A stretch of DNA of 64,000 bases from CAVTHW01 sp963734625 (GCA_963734625.1 CAVTHW010000012.1:124001-188000); one strand, 5' to 3'; shown: positions 16,797 through 25,173, numbered from the stretch's first letter. The notes: generated by a model not told the origin, from the sequence alone. Numbers and translations: made by a program.

Positions 16797-17767
16797 TAGC
16801 CGGGTTGGCGGCGGGACCACTGCTGCCGCACTTCGGCGACGAACTTCTCGGGCTCCTGAGTTTCCAGAAGAACCGGAGTGCCATCGCCTTTCGGCGGCAA
16901 GAGCACCAGGCGCCGGCTGTCGGTCCGGTACATGCGAACCGTCTTGCCGCTGGCGACACGGAACCACCCGGCCTTGTAATGCTGATTCGCGAATCCGTTG
17001 GTGCGCGCGGTGGGTTGCCAGTCCGTGTCCACGCCGAAGTCCACAATTCGGATGTGCTCGACATCCACGGCGGCCGCATTCAACGTAACCGGATAAAAGC
17101 GGTCATGGATTGTCAGCGCTTCCGGAGTCAGGGTGTAGCTCGGAGGACCGGGCGAGTAGAGCATGGCGAACGCCGCGAACGCAAGCCCCACGATTCCAAT
17201 AGCGGGACCAATCAGCTTGCCGCTGAAACCGCCTGATCCATGAGATCGCATCGCATCCAGGTAGGGGGCGCTCGGCGAAACTTGCGGGACCGAACCGGAC
17301 GCGCGGATTGCCGTTATGAAGCCGCCCACGTCGTCGGGGCTGAACAACGCCGTCTTTGCATCGGTTATGACCACCACGGCGTTGCTGCGATTCGTGACGT
17401 ACCAGGTGGACCTGCCCAGCTTGGACGTGCGGAACAAGCCATAGTAGCCGAACATCCCGCCGCTGCCCCACAACCTGATGCAGCCCCGTAAGTCGTCCGC
17501 GGCGGCCGTTCTGACTTCACAAATGCCTTCGAGGGGGATATGGACGTTGCCAATCAGGCGCTTGACCGCGATGGACCGATCCATGATCGCATAGCCTCTT
17601 GGGGAATAGGCATAGGACAAGATGACGACCGCCGCTCCCACACCGGCGGCAATAGCGCTTTTGGTAGAGATGACGGCCACCAGGAAGATGACCAACACAG
17701 CGGCGGACATGATCTTCGTTGTCGAATCGTATGACGCTGAAAACCACTGTGAGTCGCTCGATCCCAC
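16796..17767 (-). CDS. Membrane protein with two bacterial PH-like domains
   Basis: 323 residues. Two helices at about 18-33 and 38-53 are followed by a domain starting YSPRGYAIMDRSIAVKRLIG, NVHIPLEGICEV, which is the bacterial pleckstrin-homology (PH_10 type) pattern of a strand pair followed by 'pl..i..v'. Two further hydrophobic helices (IGPAIGIVGLAFAAFAMLYS near 188-207) precede a second, similar module (YTLTPEALTIHDRFYPVTLN). FRTSKLGRSTWYVTNRSNAV resembles the DUF PH family's conserved middle. These proteins act at the inner membrane; role unknown. Its 3' end abuts the nested repeat. Confidence 0.75.
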   Translation of the reverse strand: MGSSDSQWFSASYDSTTKIMSAAVLVIFLVAVISTKSAIAAGVGAAVVILSYAYSPRGYAIMDRSIAVKRLIGNVHIPLEGICEVRTAAADDLRGCIRLWGSGGMFGYYGLFRTSKLGRSTWYVTNRSNAVVVITDAKTALFSPDDVGGFITAIRASGSVPQVSPSAPYLDAMRSHGSGGFSGKLIGPAIGIVGLAFAAFAMLYSPGPPSYTLTPEALTIHDRFYPVTLNAAAVDVEHIRIVDFGVDTDWQPTARTNGFANQHYKAGWFRVASGKTVRMYRTDSRRLVLLPPKGDGTPVLLETQEPEKFVAEVRQQWSRRQPG

Positions 17768-17826
17768 GGACTCCTCCTCAGTCTTGAGTATAGGCGGGCG
17801 GGGTGGTGGGCGCCGAAGTGATTCAT

Positions 17827-17891
17827 GCCCACGTGGGGTCTGGCTTTCAGCCAGCCGCCGGCTTTTGAGCCGGCGTTTCCACTTTCATGTT
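17827..17891 (-). repeat. Intron-type host repeat, apparently without an intron
   Basis: Reverse-strand reading: AACATGAAAGTGGAAACGCC, hairpin GCCGGC tcaaaa GCCGGC, hairpin TGGCTGAAAGCCA, then GACCCCACGTGGGC. In the two intron-bearing copies (5' flanks at 10455 and 39039, 3' flanks at 8842 and 40907) the intron lies between the GC hairpin and the CTGAAAGCC..CCCCAC part. This copy looks like the uninterrupted target. Confidence 0.65.
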
Positions 17892-17897
17892 CTCTTT

Positions 17898-18155
17898 ATG
17901 AGGACAACCCTCACCCTCGAGCCCGACGTGGCGCGGCTGTTAAAACTGCGCACCCAACGGGAGAAGATCTCCTTCAAACGGGCCGTGAACGACGCCTTGC
18001 GCGCCGGCTTGTCCAGGGATTCTTCCAAGCCGCGGGTGAAGTTCAAGGTGGAGCCGGTTGCTCTGAACTTCAAGCCGGGCATCGACTTGAATAAGCTGAA
18101 CCAACTGGTGGATGAGCTTGAAGTCGAAGAAGCGCGGAAGAAGCTGTTCGAGTGA
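17898..18155 (+). CDS. vapB: VapB-type antitoxin (ribbon-helix-helix)
   Basis: 85 residues. MRTTLTLEPDVARLLKL is the ribbon-helix-helix opening strand and helix; KAxN-like KRAVNDALRAGL is the second helix. The C-terminal tail (KFKVEPVALNFKPGIDLNKL, then NQLVDELEVEEARKKL) is the toxin-wrapping part seen in antitoxins of PIN-domain toxins. Its stop overlaps a GTG start (GTGA) for the toxin, but the toxin gene is reduced to its two ends. The gene therefore looks like an orphan antitoxin. It begins just after the intron-type repeat. Confidence 0.82.
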   Translation: MRTTLTLEPDVARLLKLRTQREKISFKRAVNDALRAGLSRDSSKPRVKFKVEPVALNFKPGIDLNKLNQLVDELEVEEARKKLFE

Positions 18156-18245
18156 TCGTCCCCACTCGCCTCGACCGACGCCGATTTCGCCCGCTTTCCC
18201 GGCCTGCGCTGGTTCAATCCTCTCGCTCTCAAGGCGCGGCGCTAA
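18152..18245 (+). pseudogene. vapC: VapC toxin remnant (ends only)
   Basis: GTG at 18152 overlaps the vapB stop and reads VIVP, the usual start of a PIN-domain toxin strand. From about 18170, in another frame, comes STDADFARFPGLRWFNPL, the standard C-terminus of VapC proteins (the third acidic cluster TDxDFxRFxGLRW). Some 100 residues containing the other catalytic acids are missing. It ends at TAA 18243-18245, which coincides with a dispersed repeat. Toxin loss is clear; the deletion mechanism is not. Confidence 0.7.
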
Positions 18246-18281
18246 AACGTATACAGCGGCGTTCCCGCCGGGGGCTCCGCG
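18243..18281 (-). repeat. GTPLYTF-coding repeat, copy 1
   Basis: On the reverse strand this 39-base unit would encode AEPPAGTPLYTF followed by TAG. The same sequence forms the last codons and the stop of clpC (25134-25173) and occurs again at 24060-24096. Here it is not in an evident gene. Confidence 0.7.
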
Positions 18282-18382
18282 TCAGCACGGTAGCGGCTTC
18301 GTTCAAACGCCGTAGCGTTTTACGATTGCGACTGTTAACCCCCCTCAACCGGAGTCTGTCAATGCCTTCTCGCTATGGCAGT

Positions 18383-18411
18383 TTGACACGCAACCGGTAT
18401 CGTAGTGTAAG
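18383..18411 (+). promoter_or_regulatory. Sigma-70-like promoter of the padR-permease unit
   Basis: TTGACA (18383-18388), a 17-base spacer, then TGTAAG (18406-18411). The start codon at 18427 is only ~9 bases after the expected transcription start, so the leader is very short. A 10-base palindrome AAGAATTCTT (18414-18423) lies between the -10 box and the start codon and could be an operator. Confidence 0.5.
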
Positions 18412-18426
18412 CTAAGAATTCTTGGT

Positions 18427-18765
18427 ATGGGACGCAAGGCGCAAAAGAACGATTCGTTGCCCGGTTCACTGGACATGTTGATTCTGCGGACGCTGTCGCG
18501 GCGCGACCTCCATGGATACGGCATCGTCCAGTTCATTCAACAATCGTCCGACAATGAGCTCCTGGTCGAGGAGGGCTCGCTGTACCCCGCTCTCCAGCGG
18601 CTGGAGCTAAACGCCTGGATCGACGGTGTCTGGGGCGTGACCTCGAATAATCGGCGGGCGAGGATCTACAAGATCACGGCGGCTGGCCGCAAACAGTTGG
18701 CCGTTGAAACCCGGAAGTACGCCAAACTCACGTTGGCGATCGCGCGCGTTATGGGAGCGGAGTGA
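18427..18765 (+). CDS. PadR-family transcriptional regulator (paired with ADOP permease)
   Basis: 112 residues. The winged helix runs LPGSLDMLILRTLSRRDLHG, YGIVQFIQQSSDNELLVEEG and SLYPALQRLELNAWID, the standard PadR order ending in the wing RRARIYKITAAGRKQL. Small PadR proteins of this type in Acidobacteriota lie directly before orphan FtsX-like permeases. The stop overlaps the permease start by 4 bases (ATGA region 18762-18765). It probably represses its own operon in response to a small molecule; the ligand is unknown. Confidence 0.92.
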   Translation: MGRKAQKNDSLPGSLDMLILRTLSRRDLHGYGIVQFIQQSSDNELLVEEGSLYPALQRLELNAWIDGVWGVTSNNRRARIYKITAAGRKQLAVETRKYAKLTLAIARVMGAE

Positions 18766-21509
18766 CGGACATGTTGATACGACGGCTGAGGTATTGGATA
18801 GAGAGCGCCAGGCGCAGCGAGGCGCTGCGCGAGGAAATGGAACTCCACCTTGCGGAGAAGGCCGCGGAACTGCAAGCAGACGGTATGACGCCGGAGTGCG
18901 CCAGGGCTGAAGCGCGCCGGCGATTTGGGAACGTCGGCCTGAAGCACGAAGAGTCACGGGAGATTTGGATCAAGCGGTTTTGGTCGGAACTTGGCCAGGA
19001 TGTCCGCTATGGCTGTCGCACCATTGACCGCCAACAAGGCGTTCAGCGCCCTGGCGGTCTTGTCGCTGGCGCTCGGCATCGGGGCCAATACTGCGGTCTA
19101 CAGCTTGATGGAGTCGATTCTGTTGCGCTCGCTGCCGGTGGCCGATCCCGAGTCCCTGGTGGTCTTGAATTGGCATAGCCGGCCGCCCCAGGACGGCAGC
19201 AAGGAATCCGTCCACGTTATGCACGGGGTACAGGGCATGGCCTGGCCGGGCGATAAAGGCGCCATGGTCAGCGGCATGTTCCCATACGGCGCGTTCGAGA
19301 CGCTTCGCGAGGAGAATCCCGTCTTTTCCACGCTTTTCGGATACTTCGACGGACTAAACCGTACCCTGGCCGTCCGCGGACAGGCCACGAGCGCCAGCAC
19401 GGAGTACGTCACCGGCGAGTATTTTCGCGGCCTGACAGTGTCGCCGGCCGCGGGACGTCTGATCGGCTCCGAAGACGACCGTCCCGGCGCAGCGCCGGTC
19501 GCGGTCATCAGCTTTGCGACCAGCCAGCAGCGCTTTGGGGGACCGTCGAGTGCGATCGGACAACCGGTTCTCGTCGATAACGTTGCCTTCACCGTGATCG
19601 GCGTTGCGCCGCCGGAATTCTTCGGAGTCGACCCCGCGGCGGCGCCGGACCTTTACCTTCCGTTGCACACGAATCTGCTCGTAGACGGCGCCAGCGCGGC
19701 TCGTATGTATCCCGACGGAAACTTTTATTGGATCGAAATGATGGGCCGTTTGCGTCCCGGCGTAAGCCTGGCCCAGGCGCAGGCAGCGCTGGCTCCTCGT
19801 TTCCATCAATGGGTTGCCGCCACCGCGACGACCGACGGTGAGCGCGCCAAACTGCCCGCGCTGATGCTGAATCCCGGCGCCGCCGGTCTGGGCAGTTTGC
19901 GCCGCCAGTATTCCAAGCCTCTGTACGTGCTCCTGACGATGGTGGCATTGATCCTGGCGATCGCGTGCGCGAACATCGCCAATCTGCTGCTGGCAAGGGC
20001 CGCCGCGCGAAGCCGCGAAATGGCTCTCCGGCTCAGCCTGGGAGCGGGACGGTTCCGCGTCGTGCGGCAGTTGCTTACCGAGAGTGTGATGCTGGCGTCG
20101 CTCGGCGGAGCATTAGGGGTCCTGTTTGCAATCTGGGGCGTGCGATCGCTGACGCTTCTGCTCTCCAACGGGCAGGCGAACTTTACGCTGCACGCGGAAT
20201 TGAACTGGAACGTGCTGGGCGTGACGGCGGCGCTCTCTGTGGTTTGCGGCCTGTTATTTGGCCTCGCTCCAGCGATTCAGTCGACGCGTCCGGACGTCAT
20301 GCCCGCGCTTAAGAATGGACGCGGGGGCGGACCGCGCCGCCGCGCGCAGCACGTGCTGGTGGTCGCCCAAATCGCGATCTCTTTTCTTATCCTGGTCGCC
20401 GCCGGTCTGTTTGTCCGGACACTCAACAAGCTGCACTCCGTCCAACTGGGATACGCCCGCGAGAACATCCTTCTGTTCTCGCTGAATGCGCGCCAGGCCG
20501 GGCATCGCGACCCGGAGATCGCCATTTTTTACGCGGACCTGCGCCAGCGCTTCGAATCGATCCCCGGCGTGAGCAGCGCGACGCTTTCGCAATCCTCGAT
20601 CATCAACGCCGCCCGCGCCGGGCAGGCAATCAGGGGGCCAATGAAGATCGGCGCTGTTACCTTGGATGGCGCGCGCGTCATGTCCGCCGGACCGCGTTTC
20701 CTCACGACGATGCGGATTCCGATCCTGGCCGGGCGTGAGATTGACGGCCGCGACCAACCGGGCTCCAGGCCGGTTGCGGTGATCAGCGAGCGGCTGGCGC
20801 GAACTTACTTCGGGAACGAGAATCCGGTGGGCAGGCGCATCACGCTCCCGGACGAGAAGCGCGATCTCGAAATCGTCGGCGTGTCGGCTAACCTGCGCTA
20901 CGGTGGTCTGAAAAATGAAGAGGAGAGTGCAATGACCGTGTTCGTAGCGGTCAGCCAGTTTTCTCCGGACGGAATGACCTACGCGCTGCGCACTGCGGGT
21001 GATCCGCTGAGGTATGTCAGCAGTGTGCATGAGATCGTGCGGGAGGCGGATTCCACGCATACCCGTCACAAACGTGGTCACACAGGCTGCGGAAATCGAT
21101 CGGACGATCAGCCGGGAAATCACTGTTCGCGAAATTATGTACGGGTTTCGCGGTTCTCGCTCTCCTGATCGCGTGCGTGGGACTCTACGGGACGATGTCC
21201 TACAGCGTCGCGCGGCAGGTCGGCGAGATTGGAATCCGTATGGCTCTGGGCGCGCAACGCGGCGCCGTGGTATGGATGGTTCTGCGCCGCGTTCTACTAC
21301 TGGCGGCGGTGGGACTCGCGATCAGCGTGCCTGCCGCGTTGAGCGCGTCCCGGCTTGTCAAATCGTTTCTGTTCGAGACCCAGCCCAATGATCCGGGAAC
21401 CCTGGTGCTGGCCGGTGTCGTCCTCCTAAGCGCCGCGATTCTCGCTGGCTATGCGCCGGCAAGGCGAGCGTCCCGAATTGATCCGCTGGCGGCTCTGCGG
21501 CACGATTAG
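18762..21509 (+). pseudogene. ADOP-type FtsX/MacB-like ABC permease with three frameshifts
   Basis: Orphan permease without its own ATPase, of the acidobacterial duplicated orphan permease type. The N-terminal prefix (REEMELHLAEKAAELQADGM, then ECARAEARRRFGN) leads to the first helix (LTANKAFSALAVLSLALGIG), MacB-like periplasmic domain, FtsX helices (NIANLLLARAAARSREMALR) and a second periplasmic/FtsX half (VARQVGEIGIRMALGAQRGA). The frame changes at 19023, about 21051 and about 21149. Each is one extra base, and no residues are missing across any junction. Either the gene is a very young pseudogene or, more likely to me, these are sequence errors. About 915 residues when joined. It should act in the inner membrane, in export or stress signalling. 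Confidence 0.8.
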
Positions 21510-21516
21510 TCCTCAA

Positions 21517-21629
21517 AGCTCCAGGCGCTGGTCGAGGCCGGAGCAGTTCCGCGCATGCAATTGCAGAAGGCGGAAGACGAACTGCCGACGCCTCGGACGC
21601 GGCGCTGATCCATCGCGCTCGGTACGACC
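21517..21629 (+). pseudogene. Short remnant resembling an efflux/TolC-type coiled-coil protein
   Basis: Right after the permease stop the sequence reads LQALVEAGAVPRMQLQKAED, EL, and after one base shift ADASDAALIHRARYDQD, then TGA. The LVEAGAxPRxxLxxAExxLADAxDxA pattern is typical of coiled-coil segments of efflux-associated acidobacterial proteins. Both ends are missing. Low certainty. Confidence 0.3.
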
Positions 21630-22003
21630 AGGATTGACGGTCGACCTCTCGGACGATAACCGGTGGCACTTGGGTCCAGAATACAGCGACGAATGCCGGC
21701 GGATGAGAGCGGATCGCTGCGCAGAGACGCAGGGGTATCTGATCCCGCACGTCGAGCATTCAAGTGGCGCGTCCATCTGGCCTTCTGGTCGGATCGTCAC
21801 TCGTACAGGGTTCCGGATTACTCCCGAGAGTCGGCCAGCATCCGGCATCCATCCCGGGATCGTGTCCGGATGGCGCGTCACACTGCCGCAGTGGATTCTT
21901 TAGCGTTGAGTTAACCTGAGTGGCAGGACCTCGCCATGTCCGAACGCCCCATCCTTTGCTCAGATTCTCGCGCCGCTGGAGCGTGCGAAAGGGAAGCTCA
22001 TTT
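21630..22003. other. Non-coding or eroded sequence, nothing identified
   Basis: About 370 bases between the permease remnant and the YdeI-like gene. Frames are open by composition but show no recognisable domain, and codon use shifts between frames. Local GC is lower towards the right end, where the next gene's ribosome site (GGGAAG) lies. Confidence 0.4.
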
Positions 22004-22255
22004 ATGTCGCAGAAAAGGATTTCTAGCGGTGTCGTACACCGAGTGCCCGCAGATTTAAAAATAGCACTTACATCCGACCCGAAGGCGTTAACAGCATGGG
22101 AGGATATTACACCGCTCGCACGCAACGAGTGGATATGTTGGATTGAGTCAGCTAAAAAAGCGGAAACCCGAAGCCGCCGGATCGAGTGGGGATGTTCAAG
22201 CCTTAAGGATGGAAAACGACGCCCTTGTTGTTGGCCCGGATGCGCCCATCGCTAA
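22004..22255 (+). CDS. YdeI/OmpD-associated family protein (short)
   Basis: 83 residues. VPADLKIALTSDPKALTAWE, DITPLARNEWICWIESAKKA and ETRSRRIEW match the YdeI/OmpD-associated helix pattern (L..AL..dp.A...F..Lt.s.r.ey..WI..AKk.eTRarRi). The end KDGKRRPCCWPGCAHR is a typical terminus of short members. E. coli YdeI is linked to polymyxin tolerance, but the small versions are uncharacterised. Codon use is more AT-rich than in neighbouring genes (TTA, AAA, ATA codons), which suggests acquisition. ATG 22004 has a GGGAAG ribosome site. Confidence 0.72.
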   Translation: MSQKRISSGVVHRVPADLKIALTSDPKALTAWEDITPLARNEWICWIESAKKAETRSRRIEWGCSSLKDGKRRPCCWPGCAHR

Positions 22256-22464
22256 TTTCGAGGTGAACAAATTGAACACTCGCGACGGCGCGCCGGAATC
22301 GGGCAATCTCCGGTTGGCGCGTAGTTCAGGACTGATCCGCCGGAGCAAGCTTCAGTCAGCCCCTTCATGGAGGAGCAACGCAGGGCTTCCTGGCGCTGTT
22401 CAGATACACCAGACCAAACCTGGCGCACGTCGAACCGGCGGCCGATTTGTAATCGGCCTCGGTC

Positions 22465-23214
22465 TTACTTCAATCCCGCCAAACTCGCGTGCCGGAACAG
22501 CAGACCTGACGCGGTGAACAACGCCACGTAGACACCATGCCCGATGGCCATTCTCCGCGCAATGTCGGGCGGCGCGCCCGAAGGCAGCATCACGGCAATC
22601 AGCGCAAGCGTCGCCGCCATCGCGAACAACGTGCGAGCCAACCCTCGCGCCTCCAGCCGCGCCAGCCAGGCCCCAACGCCCCCCACCGCGAGCACGCTGT
22701 AGTACCACAGGTTCGCCGGATTTTCCGAGTCCGCGACCTGGACCATGTTGGACCACCCCAAGGCGAACCCGGCCACCAGCGCCACACCAACGCCCGCCTT
22801 GTACGACCACGCGCCCATCTTCCTCGCGATCAGCGCATACACCATCCCCGTCCCGAAGAACAGGACATACACGATCACGAAAGCTCCCGCGGGCCAGTTC
22901 CATCCCTCCACCACCTGCGATGCCACCAGCGGCACCATCAACACGGCCAGCGCCCCCAGCGCCACACGCAGCATCGTCTTTCCCAGTTGCGACATATGAG
23001 TTGTGTTCTCCCTAACGATTCCCACCGACGTCTCGAAGAAGATCCACAGCGCGAGCCCGAGCAGTCCCCGCCTAGCGTCCCTGTGCTCCCGGCACAGGTC
23101 GTGAAATGTCTGCGCCATCCCCTCGCCGAACCGCTCACGGAAAGGCCGCGGATACAGCCGCAGCAGCATCGCATACCACGTCCGGTAGCGCCGGCCCGCG
23201 ACGTTAGTGGCCAT
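22465..23214 (-). CDS. Multi-pass membrane protein controlled by PadR
   Basis: 249 residues. The N-terminal ~45 residues (YRTWYAMLLRLYPRPFRERF, GEGMAQTFHDLCREH) form the soluble prefix domain found at the front of many PadR-linked acidobacterial permeases. Then come about seven helices (ALGALAVLMVPLVASQVVEG, FVIVYVLFFGTGMVYALIA and others). There is no FtsX domain, so this is a permease-prefix protein joined to another membrane module. It overlaps the upstream padR gene by 11 bases and must share its transcript. Function unknown. Confidence 0.75.
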   Translation of the reverse strand: MATNVAGRRYRTWYAMLLRLYPRPFRERFGEGMAQTFHDLCREHRDARRGLLGLALWIFFETSVGIVRENTTHMSQLGKTMLRVALGALAVLMVPLVASQVVEGWNWPAGAFVIVYVLFFGTGMVYALIARKMGAWSYKAGVGVALVAGFALGWSNMVQVADSENPANLWYYSVLAVGGVGAWLARLEARGLARTLFAMAATLALIAVMLPSGAPPDIARRMAIGHGVYVALFTASGLLFRHASLAGLK

Positions 23215-23551
23215 GCGCCAAACGTCCTTCCGCCACCGCCACCACGCCGCGATACCGCTTCAGCTCCGCTTCCAGCGCCGCCCGCCCCGCGCCTGTGAGC
23301 TCGTAATAGATCCGCCGCTCGTCGTCCATCTCCGGATCGACCCGCTTATCGCTTTCCCGGATCAGCCCGGCCTCCATCATCCGCCCCATCGAGCCATACA
23401 GCGTCCCCGGGCCCATCTTCGCCTTGCCCTGCGAGTCCGCCTGCACCTGTTTCATGATCCCGTACCCGTGCCGCTCCCCCGTCGAAAGCGCCAGCAGGAT
23501 GTGCAGCACTGCGGGAGTCAGTGGAGCTTGCGCCGTGTTCTTCTTCGCCAT
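23204..23551 (-). CDS. PadR-family transcriptional regulator
   Basis: 115 residues: LTPAVLHILLALSTGERHGYGIMKQV, then MGPGTLYGSMGRMMEAGLI (recognition helix region) and the wing DERRIYYELTGAGRAALEAE. A leucine-rich C-terminal helix would dimerise. Its own promoter contains a perfect operator palindrome (see 23558-23586), so autorepression is very likely. The predicted transcription start falls on or next to the ATG, making the message leaderless or nearly so. It overlaps the membrane protein gene it controls. Confidence 0.93.
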   Translation of the reverse strand: MAKKNTAQAPLTPAVLHILLALSTGERHGYGIMKQVQADSQGKAKMGPGTLYGSMGRMMEAGLIRESDKRVDPEMDDERRIYYELTGAGRAALEAELKRYRGVVAVAEGRLAHGH

Positions 23552-23557
23552 GCTCCA

Positions 23558-23586
23558 ATACTATATCCGTTACGGATATATGTCAA
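23558..23586 (-). promoter_or_regulatory. padR promoter with embedded operator
   Basis: On the reverse strand TTGACA (23586-23581) and TAGTAT (23563-23558) are separated by exactly 17 bases. The spacer and box edges form the perfect palindrome TATATCCGT-t-ACGGATATA at 23562-23580. A repressor bound there would block polymerase. The ATG at 23551 is about 7 bases from the -10 box. Confidence 0.8.
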
Positions 23587-24323
23587 GCCCAACTGAGTGG
23601 CAGGTGGGGCGGACGCCCTCGTCCGTAGCCGGACAACCAGGTACGGCTTGGGTTAGCCGATTTCGTCTGAAATCTCCCAACTGCTTGCACTGGACTCATT
23701 TGAAGTTGGTTATTCGGATTGTGCCCGGGTGGTCGGCAAACAGGAAGTCGGCCGCGATTACTTCCCACAAGTCGTTAGGTCTGCTGACGCCATTGCAGTC
23801 GACCCCGCCGTCACCACCATCCGCCCGTCCTTCCCTCCGCTTCCCCGCGCCTTGCGCCCGCCCCGCATTTCACACCCCACCGACCCCTACGGTCACAACC
23901 AAATAAACCATTCCTTTTCTATCACTTAACCCTGCCGCACGGCCGGCCTTACCGCTCCTCTCTGCGATATCTACAGATGGAAGGGCAAGCGTATGCCACC
24001 GTCCCAACATCCCGTCTCCCAGAAACAACTCGCTGCTAATCGCACCAACGCCGCCAAACACGTATACAGCGGTGTTCCCGCCGGGGGTTTCCGCGCGTTC
24101 AACACGCCGGCGATTTCAGCTCTGCCTCCCCGTTTCCCGCCGTCACCAGCGCCGCCCCTCCTTCCATCCGGTTCCCCGCATCCCCGCTCCCCCCGCATTT
24201 CACACCCCACGCCTCTCCTACGATCACAACGAAATAAGCCCTTCACTGTCTATGACTTAACCCGACAACACGACCGGCCCAACCGCTTCTCCCTGCTATA
24301 TCTATAAATGGAAGGGCAACCGT
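23587..24323. other. Repeat-rich non-coding stretch with a partial tandem duplication
   Basis: About 740 bases with no intact gene. Bases 23861-24059 are a diverged copy of 24191-24390: the shared part starts CCCCGCATTTCACACCCCAC and runs through a leader and the first ~22 codons of the gene at 24324. The first copy's start codon is at 23993 (MPPSQHPVSQKQLAANRTNA). At 24060 it changes abruptly into the GTPLYTF repeat. Period about 330 bases. Confidence 0.75.
24060..24096 (-). repeat. GTPLYTF-coding repeat, copy 2
   Basis: Reverse strand encodes KPPAGTPLYT. It cuts off the duplicated N-terminal coding segment (23993-24059) exactly at its border, so it either inserted there or marks a recombination joint. 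Confidence 0.65.
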
Positions 24324-24922
24324 ATGCCACCGTCCCAACATCCCCTCTCCCAGAAACAACTCGCCGCCAATCGCGCCAACGCCGCCAAGTCCACCGGACC
24401 CCGCACCGCGCTCGGTAAGTCCCGCTCCGCACAGAATGCCCGCAAACACGGCTTCACTGCCTCCACCTTCGCCGTCGTTCGCCTCGAAGACCTCCAGGAG
24501 GTCGACCATCTCCGAGCCGGCCACCAGCCCGTCAACTCCCAGGAACTCTTCGCCATCGAGCGCCTCGCCCTCACCCAACAGGCTCTCTTCGGTGACACGC
24601 GATTGACCGTGTCGCCATTGGTAATGCAGCGGGGCCTCTGCGCCAGAGGCGCCCAGCCGCCCTGCCAAGGGCTCCTCCGCGCCACGCGCCTCGAGACCGG
24701 CCTCTTCACCACCTGCCTCAACCAGGTTCTCGACTCATCCGGCAACCCCGGAATGGCGATATCGAAATCACCCACGCCCAGAACCGCATCCGCTATCAGG
24801 CCCAGGCCGAACGCCACTACCGCCGCGCGGTCGAGGAGTTCGAAAGGCTCAACGCCCTGCGGCAAGAATTACCGAACGAACCCATTTTCGACCCCCAACC
24901 CGAACCAAATGAAACCACTTAA
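24324..24922 (+). pseudogene. Conserved acidobacterial protein of unknown function, eroded
   Basis: The N-terminus (SQKQLAANRANAAKSTGPRT, GKSRSAQNARKHGFTA) is the hallmark of a family found in many copies in Acidobacteriota and Planctomycetes, function unknown. LEDLQEVDHLRAG and QELFAIERLALTQQAL continue it. Then an 87-bp repeat (copy D) is inserted in frame, followed by RATRLETGLFTTCLNQVLDS. A one-base loss near 24752 shifts to the true frame, DIEITHAQNRIRYQAQAERH, YRRAVEEFERLNALRQELPN, ending at TAA 24920-24922. The segment between AQNR and RYQAQ looks deleted compared with what I remember of relatives. It is probably not functional. Confidence 0.7.
24585..24677 (+). repeat. 87-bp palindromic insertion element, copy D (inside a gene)
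   Basis: Terminal direct repeats are slightly diverged (CTCTTC at 24585-24590, CTCCTC at 24672-24677), and the spacing is again 87. The inserted codons read GDTRLTVSPLVMQRGLCARG then AQPPCQGLL, between LTQQALF and RATRLETGLF of the host protein. The long GC hairpin (CTGCGCC aga GGCGCCCAG) is conserved. This is the most diverged of the four copies. Confidence 0.85.
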
Positions 24923-25046
24923 CCCATGACAAACGAACCCATTAAAGCGCCTGTCACTGTCGATAACTTGGGTTATTCGCCCATGGCCTCAATACACAAC
25001 TCGGGTTAAGGAATGTGTCTTGGTTTCTGAGTAACATGCGCCGGTG

Positions 25047-25121
25047 GAGCCAGGGCCGCACATGCTCCTGGCTCAGCGAGATACCACTGAACCACGACCG
25101 GGAGGGAGTGGTCAGTATTTG
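25047..25121. repeat. Hairpin and GGTCAG repeat downstream of clpC
   Basis: GAGCCAGG/CCTGGCTC (25047-25054 and 25067-25074) is a perfect 8-bp stem 60-90 bases beyond the clpC stop; there is no T run, so it is a weak terminator candidate. The GGTCAG repeat copy (TGAACCACGACCGGGAGGGA, GTGGTCAGTATTTG) follows at 25088-25121. Confidence 0.55.
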
Positions 25122-25133
25122 CGACGCACTACG

Positions 25134-25173
25134 CTAGAACGTATACAGCGGCGTTCCCACCGGAGGCTCTGCG
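25134..25173 (-). repeat. GTPLYTF-coding repeat, copy 3 (clpC C-terminus)
   Basis: The last 12 codons and the TAG stop of clpC belong to the dispersed unit also seen at 18243-18281 and 24060-24096. The three are about 85-95% alike over ~37 bases. Confidence 0.65.

Noticed and set aside
22143..22517. Forward frame after the YdeI-like gene
   Set aside because: No homology recognised, poor codon pattern, and it overlaps the YdeI-like gene in another frame.
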